Origin: JAIUNP01 sp020161975
GTDB taxonomy: Bacteria > Pseudomonadota > Alphaproteobacteria > Rhizobiales > Beijerinckiaceae
Direction of reading: 5' to 3'
NCBI GenBank assembly: GCA_036745275.1
Contig: DAIOGK010000013.1
Location: 23,398-87,397 of the forward strand
Length of the DNA stretch: 64,000 nt
Position numbers and translations under genes: made by a program. Under the pieces are notes generated by a model. The model was not told the origin of the DNA. It saw only the letters and a list, made by a program, of their open reading frames with translations, and ran no database searches. Every line of letters begins with the position of its first letter. Position 1 is the stretch's first letter. Below are positions 56,631 through 64,000 of this stretch, one piece after another.

Positions 56631-57428
56631 ATGGCACGTCAGGCCCGCAAGGCGAAGGTGGAAGTTAGGGATGGAGGGGCGGAGGAAACGCATTTCGGTT
56701 TCCGCCAGGTTCCGCTCGGCGAAAAACAGGGCAAGGTCAACGAGGTCTTCCATTCGGTCGCAAAAAAATACGACCTGATGAACGATCTCATGTCGGCTGG
56801 TTTGCACCGCCCCTGGAAGAACGCGCTCGTCTCCTGGCTTCGCCCGCCCAAAGGCAATACGCCTTACCGCCATCTCGATGTGGCCGGTGGCACGGGCGAT
56901 GTCGCTTTCCGCATTCTCGATGCCTCGGGCGCTGGCGCCCATGTCACCGTGCTTGATATCAACGGCGATATGCTGGCCGTGGGCCGCGACCGCGCGGAGA
57001 AGCAGAGTTTCGAGGGGCAGATCGATTTCATCGAGGCCAATGCCGAAAGCCTGCCCTACCCGGACAAGACCTTTGATGGCTATACGGTTGCCTTCGGCAT
57101 CAGGAATGTACCGCGCATTGAGGTTGCACTCGGCGAGGCATACCGTGTCCTTCGTCACGGCGGGCGCTTCATGGTGCTGGAATTTGCGCCGGTCGATACG
57201 CCCGTCCTCGACCGCATCTATGATCTTTACTCGTTCAACGTCATTCCGACGCTGGGCCGGTCCGTCACAGGCGATGCCGAGAGTTACCGCTACCTCGTCG
57301 AATCGATCCGTCGCTTTCCGCGGCCAGACCGTTTCGCAGGCATGATCCGCGACGCAGGCTTCGCACGCGTGACCCATCGCAGCTATTCGGGTGGGATCGT
57401 CAACATTCATTCGGGCTGGAAGCTTTGA
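56631..57428 (+). CDS. ubiE: Ubiquinone/menaquinone C-methyltransferase
   Basis: A 265-residue SAM-dependent methyltransferase. LDVAGGTGDVAFRI is the SAM loop, SVAKKYDLMNDLMSAGLHR and FGIRNVPRIEVAL are UbiE signatures. It methylates the benzoquinol ring in ubiquinone synthesis. ATG 56631 has GGAGAG 8 bases upstream. It is first in ubiE-ubiB-coaBC-dut. Confidence 0.96.
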   Translation: MARQARKAKVEVRDGGAEETHFGFRQVPLGEKQGKVNEVFHSVAKKYDLMNDLMSAGLHRPWKNALVSWLRPPKGNTPYRHLDVAGGTGDVAFRILDASGAGAHVTVLDINGDMLAVGRDRAEKQSFEGQIDFIEANAESLPYPDKTFDGYTVAFGIRNVPRIEVALGEAYRVLRHGGRFMVLEFAPVDTPVLDRIYDLYSFNVIPTLGRSVTGDAESYRYLVESIRRFPRPDRFAGMIRDAGFARVTHRSYSGGIVNIHSGWKL

Positions 57429-57432
57429 CATC

Positions 57433-58983
57433 GTGCTCTCTGCGCTGATCAACCTCGTTCGTCTCGGACGCACCGGCTTCGTGCTGACGCGCGAGGGCGT
57501 CTTCGGCCTGGCGGATCCTGCGGCGCTGACGCCGGCGGCCCGGGTGGGCGTGCGGTTTCTGCGCATGTTCGAGCGGAGGGATGCCGGCGGCGAGCGGCTC
57601 GCCCGTGCGTTCACGCGGCTTGGTCCGACCTACGTTAAGCTGGGGCAGTTTCTCGCAACCAGGCCCGATCTTGTCGGCATAAAGAATGCCAGGCAGCTCG
57701 AACAGTTGCAGGACAGGATGCCGTCGTTTCCCGATGCGACTGCCCGGGCGAGCATTGAGGCAACCTTCGGCAAACCCGTTTCGGAATTATACGGCACGTT
57801 CGGCGCCCCGGTTGCGGCAGCATCCGTCGCGCAGGTTCACAAGGCGTCCGTCGGTGGCAAACCGGTGGCCGTCAAGGTGCTGCGTCCGGGCGTCCGCGAG
57901 CGTTTCGCCCGCGATGTCAGCGCAATGGTCTTCGCAGCGCAGACAGCGGAAAACTGCATTCCCGACACGCGCCGCTTGAGGCCGGTTGATTCAATAGCCG
58001 GCTTTGCACGCTCCGTCGAGCTGGAGACGGATCTGCGGCTTGAAGCGGCGGCGCTGTCAGAGCTTCGGGAAAACTCCCGCCAGGACAAGGGCTTCCGTGT
58101 GCCTTACGTCGATTGGGAACGGACGGGCCGCGAGGTTCTGACAACAGAATGGATCGACGGTATCCCGGTTTCCGATCACCAGGCATTGGAGACGGCGGGG
58201 CATGATCGGCGGCGTCTCGCGCAAACCGCGATGCAGATGTTTCTGCGCCATGCGTTGCGGGACGGTTTCTTCCACGCCGACATGCATCAGGGCAATCTGT
58301 TCGTCGATGCGGATGGCAATCTCGTTGCCGTCGATTGCGGCATTATGGGGCGTCTGGGGTTTCGCGAGCGCCGCTTCCTTGCCGAAATCCTCTATGGTTT
58401 CATCACGCGCGATTATCGCCGCGTTTCAGAAGTTCATTTTGAAGCCGGCTATGTACCCGCGCATCATTCGGTTGATGAATTCGCTCAGGCCATCCGCGCG
58501 ATTGGCGAACCGATCCACGACCGGCCCGCGCGCGAGATTTCCATGGCGCGCCTGCTGACGCTGCTGTTCGAGATCACGGCCCTGTTCGACATGCAGACCC
58601 GCACCGAACTCGTGCTGCTGCAAAAGACGATGATTGTGGTTGAAGGCGTCGCACGCGGCCTTGATCCGGATTTTGACATGTGGGCCGCCTCCGAACCCGT
58701 GATCCGGGAATGGATCGAGCGCAATCTTGGCCCCATCGGCAAGTTGCAGGAACTGGGGCAGGGCACGCGCGACATGCTGCATCAGGCTGCGCGTCTGCCC
58801 GATTTGATCGAGCGCGGCGGACGTGTGCTGGCCCGTCTTGAAGCCGTTACGGATAAGGGCTTGCCCCTTGCGCCGGCCAGCATTGCCGCCATCGGCGCGG
58901 CGGAAGCGCGGCGCAATCGCTGGGGCAATCTTGCGCTCTGGGCTCTTGTCGCCATCGCGCTCTACTGGATAATCTTCGGGTGA
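57433..58983 (+). CDS. ubiB: UbiB, ABC1/ADCK-family atypical kinase for ubiquinone synthesis
   Basis: A 516-residue atypical kinase-like protein. The KxGQ motif appears as YVKLGQFLATRPD and the Ala-rich loop as AAASVAQVHKA; VAVKVLRPG holds the ATP lysine, and FFHADMHQGNLFVDADGN with VDCGIMG the catalytic region. A C-terminal membrane segment (WGNLALWALVAIALYWIIFG) anchors it. It supports ubiquinone synthesis. GTG 57433 follows the ubiE stop by 4 bases with GGAAGC as SD; an ATG-like start further up would overlap ubiE. Confidence 0.95.
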   Translation: MLSALINLVRLGRTGFVLTREGVFGLADPAALTPAARVGVRFLRMFERRDAGGERLARAFTRLGPTYVKLGQFLATRPDLVGIKNARQLEQLQDRMPSFPDATARASIEATFGKPVSELYGTFGAPVAAASVAQVHKASVGGKPVAVKVLRPGVRERFARDVSAMVFAAQTAENCIPDTRRLRPVDSIAGFARSVELETDLRLEAAALSELRENSRQDKGFRVPYVDWERTGREVLTTEWIDGIPVSDHQALETAGHDRRRLAQTAMQMFLRHALRDGFFHADMHQGNLFVDADGNLVAVDCGIMGRLGFRERRFLAEILYGFITRDYRRVSEVHFEAGYVPAHHSVDEFAQAIRAIGEPIHDRPAREISMARLLTLLFEITALFDMQTRTELVLLQKTMIVVEGVARGLDPDFDMWAASEPVIREWIERNLGPIGKLQELGQGTRDMLHQAARLPDLIERGGRVLARLEAVTDKGLPLAPASIAAIGAAEARRNRWGNLALWALVAIALYWIIFG

Positions 58984-59002
58984 TCCTGATCGGGGGAACA
59001 TC

Positions 59003-60256
59003 ATGACCAGTCCGGTCTCGGGCAAGCGCATTCTTCTCATCATCGGCGGCGGCATCGCGGCCTATAAGGTGCTGGAGCTCATCCGGCGCCTGCGTGAGCG
59101 CGGCGCCAGCGTTCGCGCCATTCTGACGAAAGCCGGCGCCGAATTTGTAACGCCGCTGTCCGTCTCCAGCCTGACGGGGGACAAGGTGCTGACAGACCTG
59201 TTTTCGCTGACCGATGAAGCGGAGATGGGTCATATCGAGATGTCGCGGGATGCGGACCTTCTGGTTGTTGCGCCCTCTACGGCGGATCTGATGGCAAAAA
59301 TGGCGGGCGGTCTAGCCGGGGATCTCGCCTCGACCACCCTTCTTGCCACCGACAAGCGCGTCCTCGTTGCGCCGGCCATGAACGTCCGGATGTGGGAACA
59401 CCCCGCGACGAAGCGCAATATCCGCCAGCTCAAGGATGACGGTATCCTCTTCGTCGGCCCCACCGATGGCGTGATGGCCTGTGGCGAGTTCGGCCCGGGC
59501 CGGATGGCTGAACCGATGGAGATTTTGGCCGCAATAGAGGATGCGCTGCGCGAGACGGTTTTGCTGGCCTCGCCCGCCGGGGTTGGTGCACTCGCCGCGC
59601 CTCAGCCTCTGGCGGGGCGGCATGTGCTTGTTACCTCCGGCCCCACCCATGAGCCAATCGATCCGGTGCGTTACATCGCCAACCGTGCCTCCGGCAAACA
59701 GGGCCATGCCATTGCCGCTGCCGCTGCTGCTGCGGGTGCCCGCGTGACGCTCGTCTCCGGCCCCGTGACGATCGCCGATCCGGCAGGAACCACCGTTGTG
59801 CGGGTTGAAAACGCCCGGCAGATGAAGGCGGCGGTGGAAGCCGCTCTCCCGGCCGACATTGCCATTTTTGCCGCAGCCGTAGCGGACTGGCGCGTGGCCA
59901 ACGAGGGCGTTGAAAAGCTGAAAAAGGGCAAGAATGGCCCGCCCGCGCTCGCCCTTGTCGAAAACCCCGACATTTTGGCAACCATCGCCCAGCGCGGCGA
60001 AGGTCGGCCGCCGCTGGTCGTCGGTTTTGCCGCAGAGACAGAAAAGGTCATAGAGCACGCCCGGGCAAAGCTTGCGCGCAAACGCTGTGATCTGATCGTT
60101 GCCAATGATGTCAGCCCGGCGAACGGCGTGTTCGGCGGCGACAGCAACACCGTTCATCTTGTCGGACCGGACACGCTGGAAACCTGGCCAAAACTGCCGA
60201 AGGACGAGGTGGCGCGCCGCCTCGTCGCCGCGCTGGCCGCCCGGGTGCGACCATGA
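59003..60256 (+). CDS. coaBC: Bifunctional phosphopantothenoylcysteine decarboxylase / phosphopantothenate-cysteine ligase
   Basis: A 417-residue CoaBC. The CoaC part has IIGGGIAAYKVLELIRRL, the catalytic His in GHIEMSRDAD, APAMNVRMWEHPA and ACGEFGPGRMAEP. The CoaB part has TSGPTHEPIDPVRYIANRAS, AVADWRV and GFAAETEKV with NDVS. It converts phosphopantothenate to phosphopantetheine for coenzyme A. A GGGGGAAC SD precedes the ATG, and its end overlaps dut by 4 bases. Confidence 0.97.
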   Translation: MTSPVSGKRILLIIGGGIAAYKVLELIRRLRERGASVRAILTKAGAEFVTPLSVSSLTGDKVLTDLFSLTDEAEMGHIEMSRDADLLVVAPSTADLMAKMAGGLAGDLASTTLLATDKRVLVAPAMNVRMWEHPATKRNIRQLKDDGILFVGPTDGVMACGEFGPGRMAEPMEILAAIEDALRETVLLASPAGVGALAAPQPLAGRHVLVTSGPTHEPIDPVRYIANRASGKQGHAIAAAAAAAGARVTLVSGPVTIADPAGTTVVRVENARQMKAAVEAALPADIAIFAAAVADWRVANEGVEKLKKGKNGPPALALVENPDILATIAQRGEGRPPLVVGFAAETEKVIEHARAKLARKRCDLIVANDVSPANGVFGGDSNTVHLVGPDTLETWPKLPKDEVARRLVAALAARVRP

Positions 60257-60705
60257 TCGTGACCGTCCCCATCAAGGTTCTGCCCCACGGTCTGGGTCTG
60301 GATTTTCCCGCCTACGCAACCGCTGGCGCTGCCGGGCTTGACCTTTCGGCTGCCGTCAACGCACCCCATGTCATCCGGCCCGGCGCCCGCGCGCTGGTGC
60401 CTTGCGGCATCGCCATCGCGCTGCCGGAGGGCTATGAAGCGCAGCTCCGGCCCCGTTCAGGCCTTGCCTTCAAGCATGGCGTGACGGTGCTGAATGCGCC
60501 CGGCACCATCGATTGGGACTATCGCGGCGAGATCAAGGCGCTGCTCATTAATCACGGTGAGACACCCTTCACAGTGGAGCGGGGCATGCGCATTGCCCAA
60601 CTGGTCGTTGCGCCGGTGACGCGGGTTGCGCTGGATGTCGTCCCCGATCTCGATGAAACCCAACGTGGCAGCGGCGGCTATGGCTCAACCGGCGGGTTGG
60701 CGTAG
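60253..60705 (+). CDS. dut: dUTP pyrophosphatase (dUTPase)
   Basis: A 150-residue trimeric dUTPase with all five motifs: AGAAGLDLSA, RSGLAFKHGV, GTIDWDYRGE, RGMRIAQLVV and the C-terminal RGSGGYGSTG. It hydrolyses dUTP to dUMP and keeps uracil out of DNA. It overlaps coaBC by ATGA; the coaBC-dut pairing is conserved widely. Confidence 0.97.
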   Translation: MIVTVPIKVLPHGLGLDFPAYATAGAAGLDLSAAVNAPHVIRPGARALVPCGIAIALPEGYEAQLRPRSGLAFKHGVTVLNAPGTIDWDYRGEIKALLINHGETPFTVERGMRIAQLVVAPVTRVALDVVPDLDETQRGSGGYGSTGGLA

Positions 60706-60729
60706 AATAAATTTCTACATGTCGCGACA
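60702..60729. promoter_or_regulatory. Two adjacent palindromes upstream of cysK
   Basis: GTAGAA-taaat-TTCTAC (60702-60718) overlaps the dut stop codon, and TGTCGCGACA (60720-60729) follows one base later. Both are perfect inverted repeats. They may bind a regulator of cysteine synthesis; which one is unknown. Confidence 0.45.
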
Positions 60730-60804
60730 AAATAGCAAGTCAGCGGCAATTGTTTCTGCTCTCCATGGGTCTTAGGTTGGGCCGAACGATGAGGAGACAG
60801 CAGC

Positions 60805-61767
60805 ATGGCGACGACAGAAAAGCCCGGACGGGGGCGTATCTACGGTTCGATTACGGAAACGATCGGCAACACGCCGTTGGTGCGGGTGGATCGGCTGGCT
60901 GCCGCCCATGGCGTCAAGGCCAAACTCGTGGCCAAGCTCGAATTCTTCAATCCCATCGCTTCGGTGAAGGACCGCATCGGCGTTGCCATGATCGATGCGG
61001 CGGAAAAGGCCGGCAAGATTACACCCGGCAAGTCCGTGTTGATTGAGCCGACGTCGGGCAACACCGGAATTGCTCTGGCATTCGTTGCCGCCGCGCGTGG
61101 CTATCGGCTGATCCTCACCATGCCGGAAACCATGTCGGTTGAACGGCGCAAGATGCTCGCCTACCTCGGCGCCGAACTGGTCCTGACCGAAGGCGCCAAG
61201 GGTATGAAGGGCGCCATCGCCAAGGCCGAGGAGCTGGTTGCCACCATTCCGGATGCGATCATTCCCCAGCAATTCCAGAATCCGGCCAACCCGGAAATCC
61301 ATCGCAACACGACAGCGCTTGAAATCTGGAACGATACAGACGGCAAGATCGATCTTTTTGTTGCCGGCGTCGGGACCGGCGGCACCATTACCGGTGTCGG
61401 TCAGGTTCTGAAGCAGAAAAATCCGGCAATCCGCGTGATCGCGGTCGAGCCGGAGGATAGCCCTGTCCTTTCGGGCGGGGCGCCGGGGCCGCACAAGATT
61501 CAGGGCATTGGCGCCGGTTTCGTGCCCGACATTCTTGACAAAGCCGTCATCGACGAGGTGCTCCGCGTCTCGAACCAGGCCGCCTTTGATACCGCACGGG
61601 AACTGGCCCGCACGGAAGGCATTCCTGGCGGCATCTCGTCGGGCGCAGCGACGGCAGCGGCCATCACGCTCGGCCAACGCCCGGAAAACGCTGGAAAGAC
61701 GATTGTCTTCATCGTGCCCTCCTTCGCCGAGCGCTATATTTCCAGTCTGCTTTTTGAAGGATTGTGA
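60805..61767 (+). CDS. cysK: Cysteine synthase A (O-acetylserine sulfhydrylase)
   Basis: A 320-residue PLP enzyme. Lys55 (NPIASVKDRIG) binds PLP, TSGNTGIALA is the substrate loop and GTGGTITG the phosphate loop. It forms cysteine from O-acetylserine and sulfide. GAGGAGACAGC precedes the ATG. It has its own 99-base upstream region with two palindromes and ends in a hairpin. Confidence 0.96.
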   Translation: MATTEKPGRGRIYGSITETIGNTPLVRVDRLAAAHGVKAKLVAKLEFFNPIASVKDRIGVAMIDAAEKAGKITPGKSVLIEPTSGNTGIALAFVAAARGYRLILTMPETMSVERRKMLAYLGAELVLTEGAKGMKGAIAKAEELVATIPDAIIPQQFQNPANPEIHRNTTALEIWNDTDGKIDLFVAGVGTGGTITGVGQVLKQKNPAIRVIAVEPEDSPVLSGGAPGPHKIQGIGAGFVPDILDKAVIDEVLRVSNQAAFDTARELARTEGIPGGISSGAATAAAITLGQRPENAGKTIVFIVPSFAERYISSLLFEGL

Positions 61768-61773
61768 GAAAGA

Positions 61774-61807
61774 CCGGGGCGGCGCAAATGCACCATTGCC
61801 GCCCCGG
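61774..61807 (+). terminator. Hairpin after cysK
   Basis: CCGGGGCGGC (61774-61783) pairs perfectly with GCCGCCCCGG (61798-61807) around a 14-base loop, 7 bases after the stop. It lacks a T-run. Confidence 0.5.
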
Positions 61808-61832
61808 CCCGGATCGGTTATTCACCGCGAAG

Positions 61833-61909
61833 GCGCCCGTAGCTCAGCTGGATAGAGCGTTGCCCTCCGAAGGCAAAGGTCACACGTTCGAATCGTGTCG
61901 GGCGCGCCA
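61833..61909 (+). tRNA. tRNA-Arg (anticodon CCG)
   Basis: A 77-base cloverleaf. The acceptor stem GCGCCCG pairs with CGGGCGC; the anticodon stem TTGCC/GGCAA encloses loop CTCCGAA, giving anticodon CCG for codon CGG. The T arm is ACACG-TTCGAAT-CGTGT and CCA is encoded. Its last 30 bases overlap the opposite-strand recombinase gene, marking it as the integration site of the element that follows. Confidence 0.97.
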
Positions 61910-63538
61910 TTTCAGTACAGAACTATGAACGCCGAACACCGCCGATTTCCCTCCCGAAGCGGCTACGAGTGTTCGCAGCAGCTCCGATTTCGATCCCATG
62001 ATGCTGACTTCGGTGTCCGCTACCTCGACGCGCTGAGCGAAGGCACGCAGGTGATCCCGCCGATAGCCGCCCCCTTCGAGCCGCAATCCCTTGCGGGCCT
62101 CGCTGGCGAAGGCGTCAATCATGTCAACCGTGACCGATTGATTGCCTGAACTATCGAGCGTCATCTGAATGCGCTCCGCGTCGGTTGCGGCCTGCTCACG
62201 AATCGCCTTCAGACCGGCCATGCGCTCCTTCAGCACTGAATCGTTCAAATCGGCGAGGCCGGCTTCGATGGCGTCATAGAGCCGGTTGAGCCGCTGGTCC
62301 GTCTCTGTGATTCGTCGGTTGAGTTCCGCAAGATGCTCGCGACGGCGCTCGGCGCGCTCTTCGCGGCGATCAAGGAGACTGCCGAGAATGGTTTCGAGAC
62401 GCTCCGGCTGAAGCAAGCGTTCCTCCAGATGGCTCGCAACCAGATCGTCGAGCTTGTCCATCGGGAAGGAGCGGCCTGCGCAGCCGGTCTTGCCCTGCCG
62501 CGCCTTGGTCGAGCAAGTGTAGTAGCGATAGGTCCCGCCAGCACTGCCCCTGCCGGTGCGCAGCGTCATTGCGCCTCCGCACTTCGCGCAGAAGCAAATG
62601 CCTGTCAGGAGGGTCGGCCCGCTGGTGATGCGCGCCGGCACCCTCATCGGATTGCGGGATTTCAGTTTCGCTTGCACGGTATCGAACGTCTCGCGGTCGA
62701 TCATGGGCGGCACGGCCATGACCGCGACTTCGCCCTCCGGCTTCTTCTCGCGGGTCTTGTGCGAGCGCGTGTTGAACCGATGCTCGCCAACATAGGTGGT
62801 GCGGGTCAGGATCGTGTGGATTTGAGCAAGGCCCCAGCGCCCGCCGTCGCGAGTGAAGATGCGGCGTTCGTTGAGATAGCAGGTGATGGCTTTAACGCCG
62901 AGCGGGCCGGTGTTGCCGTCGCCTTCGAGGAACAGCCGATAGATCAGCCGCACCGTGTCGGCGTGCAGCGGGTCGATCTCCAGCTTCTTCTTGGTCTTCG
63001 AGCCGCGCTGCTCGGCTGCGACAATGCGATAGCCGATTGGCGGCAGAGCGCCGTTCCAGAAGCCCTGCCGCGCATTCTCGTTCATGGCGCGCAGGACGTG
63101 CTTGGCGTTCTCCTTCGACTGGTATTCGTCGAACAGCGCCATGATCTGCCGCATCATGACGTGCATCGGATCGTCGCCCATCTCCTGCGTGATGGAGACC
63201 AGCTTGACGCCGTTCTTGGCGAGCTTGCGAACGTAGAATTCCAGCTCGAAGTGATCGCGGAAGAAACGCGAGAAGCTGTGAACCACGACGACATCAAACG
63301 GCGCGGGCTTCGTCGTGCCCGCTTCGATCATCCGTTGGAACTCAGGGCGGCGGTCATTGGTGGCGGAAGCGCCTGCTTCCACGAAGGTTTCGACCAGCTC
63401 GTATCCGCGCGAGGCGCAATAGGTTTCGCCCTGCTTGCGCTGGTCGGGGATCGATACGTCATGCTCGGCCTGCCGCGTCGTCGAAACGCGCAGATAGAGG
63501 GCGGCGCGCTGCACGATATGCGGACTCTGGATGTTCAT
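61880..63538 (-). CDS. Large serine recombinase (integrase)
   Basis: A 552-residue serine recombinase. The resolvase domain starts RAALYLRVSTTRQAEHDVSI, with nucleophile Ser19; SRFFRDHFELE holds conserved Arg. A Recombinase domain follows (GALPPIGYRI; WGLAQIHTILTRTTYVGEHR), then a zinc ribbon (CFCAKCGG near residue 313 plus later Cys), and a long coiled coil (REERAERRREHLAELNRRIT onward). The last residues WRARHDSNV are encoded by the antisense strand of the tRNA-Arg 3' end. It would insert and excise the element. Serine recombinases rarely use tRNA genes as sites. Confidence 0.95.
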   Translation of the reverse strand: MNIQSPHIVQRAALYLRVSTTRQAEHDVSIPDQRKQGETYCASRGYELVETFVEAGASATNDRRPEFQRMIEAGTTKPAPFDVVVVHSFSRFFRDHFELEFYVRKLAKNGVKLVSITQEMGDDPMHVMMRQIMALFDEYQSKENAKHVLRAMNENARQGFWNGALPPIGYRIVAAEQRGSKTKKKLEIDPLHADTVRLIYRLFLEGDGNTGPLGVKAITCYLNERRIFTRDGGRWGLAQIHTILTRTTYVGEHRFNTRSHKTREKKPEGEVAVMAVPPMIDRETFDTVQAKLKSRNPMRVPARITSGPTLLTGICFCAKCGGAMTLRTGRGSAGGTYRYYTCSTKARQGKTGCAGRSFPMDKLDDLVASHLEERLLQPERLETILGSLLDRREERAERRREHLAELNRRITETDQRLNRLYDAIEAGLADLNDSVLKERMAGLKAIREQAATDAERIQMTLDSSGNQSVTVDMIDAFASEARKGLRLEGGGYRRDHLRAFAQRVEVADTEVSIMGSKSELLRTLVAASGGKSAVFGVHSSVLKWRARHDSNV

Positions 63539-63933
63539 GGGTGGCCTCCCGCAGTCTTTCGGGGCGTTTTGCCAGCGGTCAGCGGCAACACCAGCTCCAC
63601 ACGGTCATGCTCGACCTTTGGGACCAGCTTCAGCCCCTGGCCTTTTTCCATGCGCACAAGGCCGTAGTTCACCATGGTCTTAAGCGTCCGCGATAGATTG
63701 GATTTCGCTCGGCCAGTGATCTGCGACAGTTCCTCCAACGAATCAGGAGCCTGTTCGATGATGATGCGCAGCAATTCGCGATTGCCCGCCGATAGAACCT
63801 TGGCGAAGGATTCGGTCGAGGTGAACCAGACCTTCGGATCGCCGGCAGCGTGTTTTTGTTCGCCCTTGGCAATCCGCATGGTGCGGGCCTTCATTTCTTC
63901 GTAGTCGGCTATCCCGACTTTCAGGGTGGTCAT
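63535..63933 (-). CDS. Winged-helix DNA-binding protein (MarR-like/HVO_A0114-type)
   Basis: A 132-residue protein. A winged helix lies at about residues 45-105 (FAKVLSAGNRELLRIIIEQA; LEELSQITGRAKSNLSRTLK; YGLVRMEKGQGL). Small proteins of this kind are often antitoxins or regulators beside toxin-like genes. Its stop overlaps the recombinase start by 4 bases, and its start overlaps the stop of the next gene, so the three are translationally linked. Confidence 0.78.
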   Translation of the reverse strand: MTTLKVGIADYEEMKARTMRIAKGEQKHAAGDPKVWFTSTESFAKVLSAGNRELLRIIIEQAPDSLEELSQITGRAKSNLSRTLKTMVNYGLVRMEKGQGLKLVPKVEHDRVELVLPLTAGKTPRKTAGGHP

Positions 63934-64000
63934 GTTACGCCTCGCTCCTTCAACACCGCGTCCACCGCCTGCCAGAAGTCGGCCAGCAGCGTGGCCGCAT
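63930..64000 (-). CDS. C-terminal end of an unidentified gene, possibly DUF6516-type toxin (partial)
   Basis: Only the last 22-23 codons are visible: ATLLADFWQAVDAVLKERGV, then Thr and TGA. The stop overlaps the ATG of the HTH gene. Proteins with a similar end, often called DUF6516, pair with HVO_A0114-type DNA-binding proteins; this is a weak guess from 22 residues and context. Confidence 0.35.
   Translation of the reverse strand, partial: AATLLADFWQAVDAVLKERGVT

Larger units (their letters stand above)
61880..64000. mobile_element. Edge of an integrated genetic element at tRNA-Arg
   Basis: A large serine recombinase gene runs into the tRNA-Arg 3' end, followed by an HTH protein and a further gene, all on the minus strand and in overlapping order. 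The cloverleaf is intact, as expected if a tRNA-end copy serves as attachment site. The far end of the element and a second copy of the tRNA end are outside the window. Confidence 0.75.

Overview
The window is a contiguous, GC-rich (about 60-65%) stretch of chromosome from an alphaproteobacterium, most likely a member of the Hyphomicrobiales (Rhizobiales). Supporting signs are the rpsT-dnaA-dnaN-recF neighbourhood, an AccD that has lost its zinc-finger cysteines, folC-accD-trpA and trpF-trpB blocks, a CtrA-type site with many GANTC (CcrM) sites upstream of dnaA, and a CIRCE-controlled groESL operon. No species is claimed.

Layout. 1-4.3 kb, plus strand: the end of a LivF-type ATPase, an AroE-like oxidoreductase, lepA and a HAD phosphatase. 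4.3-8.6 kb: a homogentisate catabolic operon (hmgA-fahA-MBL protein) on the minus strand, divergent from an IclR regulator. 8.6-13.4 kb: glpK, a rhodanese/AhpD-like pair divergent from a BigR/SqrR-like persulfide sensor, and a bifunctional beta-oxidation protein. 13.4-16.5 kb: trpA-accD-folC (minus). 16.7-24.4 kb: gyrB, uxuA, arfB, a 2-hydroxyacid dehydrogenase, adenine deaminase and a DUF2076-type protein; with an L,D-transpeptidase this block separates trpA from trpF-trpB. 24.5-37.2 kb: a long minus-strand block, ribF-ileS-lspA-exported protein-M16-M16-sppA-ihfB-lapA-trpF-trpB-L,D-transpeptidase. 37.4-43.6 kb: a CheY-like receiver, a HAD hydrolase, a degenerate EAL protein, a RidA/metal-binding/omega-transaminase operon and hisS. 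43.6-53.8 kb: DoxX, groESL, an EamA transporter, a flippase, recF-dnaN-dnaA, an 839-base regulatory region and rpsT. 54.0-61.8 kb: a TSUP transporter, enoyl-CoA hydratase, mutM, ubiE-ubiB-coaBC-dut and cysK. 61.8-64 kb: tRNA-Arg(CCG), whose 3' end is overlapped by a large serine recombinase, followed by an HTH protein and the end of a third gene. This is the edge of an integrated element that continues past the window.

Most genes are housekeeping. Points of most interest: the BigR/SqrR-rhodanese-AhpD divergon; the CtrA box and GANTC cluster upstream of dnaA; the recombinase whose C-terminus is encoded by the antisense of tRNA-Arg; an MBL-fold protein in the homogentisate operon that lacks several metal ligands; a 63-residue insertion in IleS and a low-GC patch in hisS; and the RidA-metallochaperone-transaminase operon. 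Start codons were reassigned where Shine-Dalgarno (SD) spacing or family N-termini favoured it.
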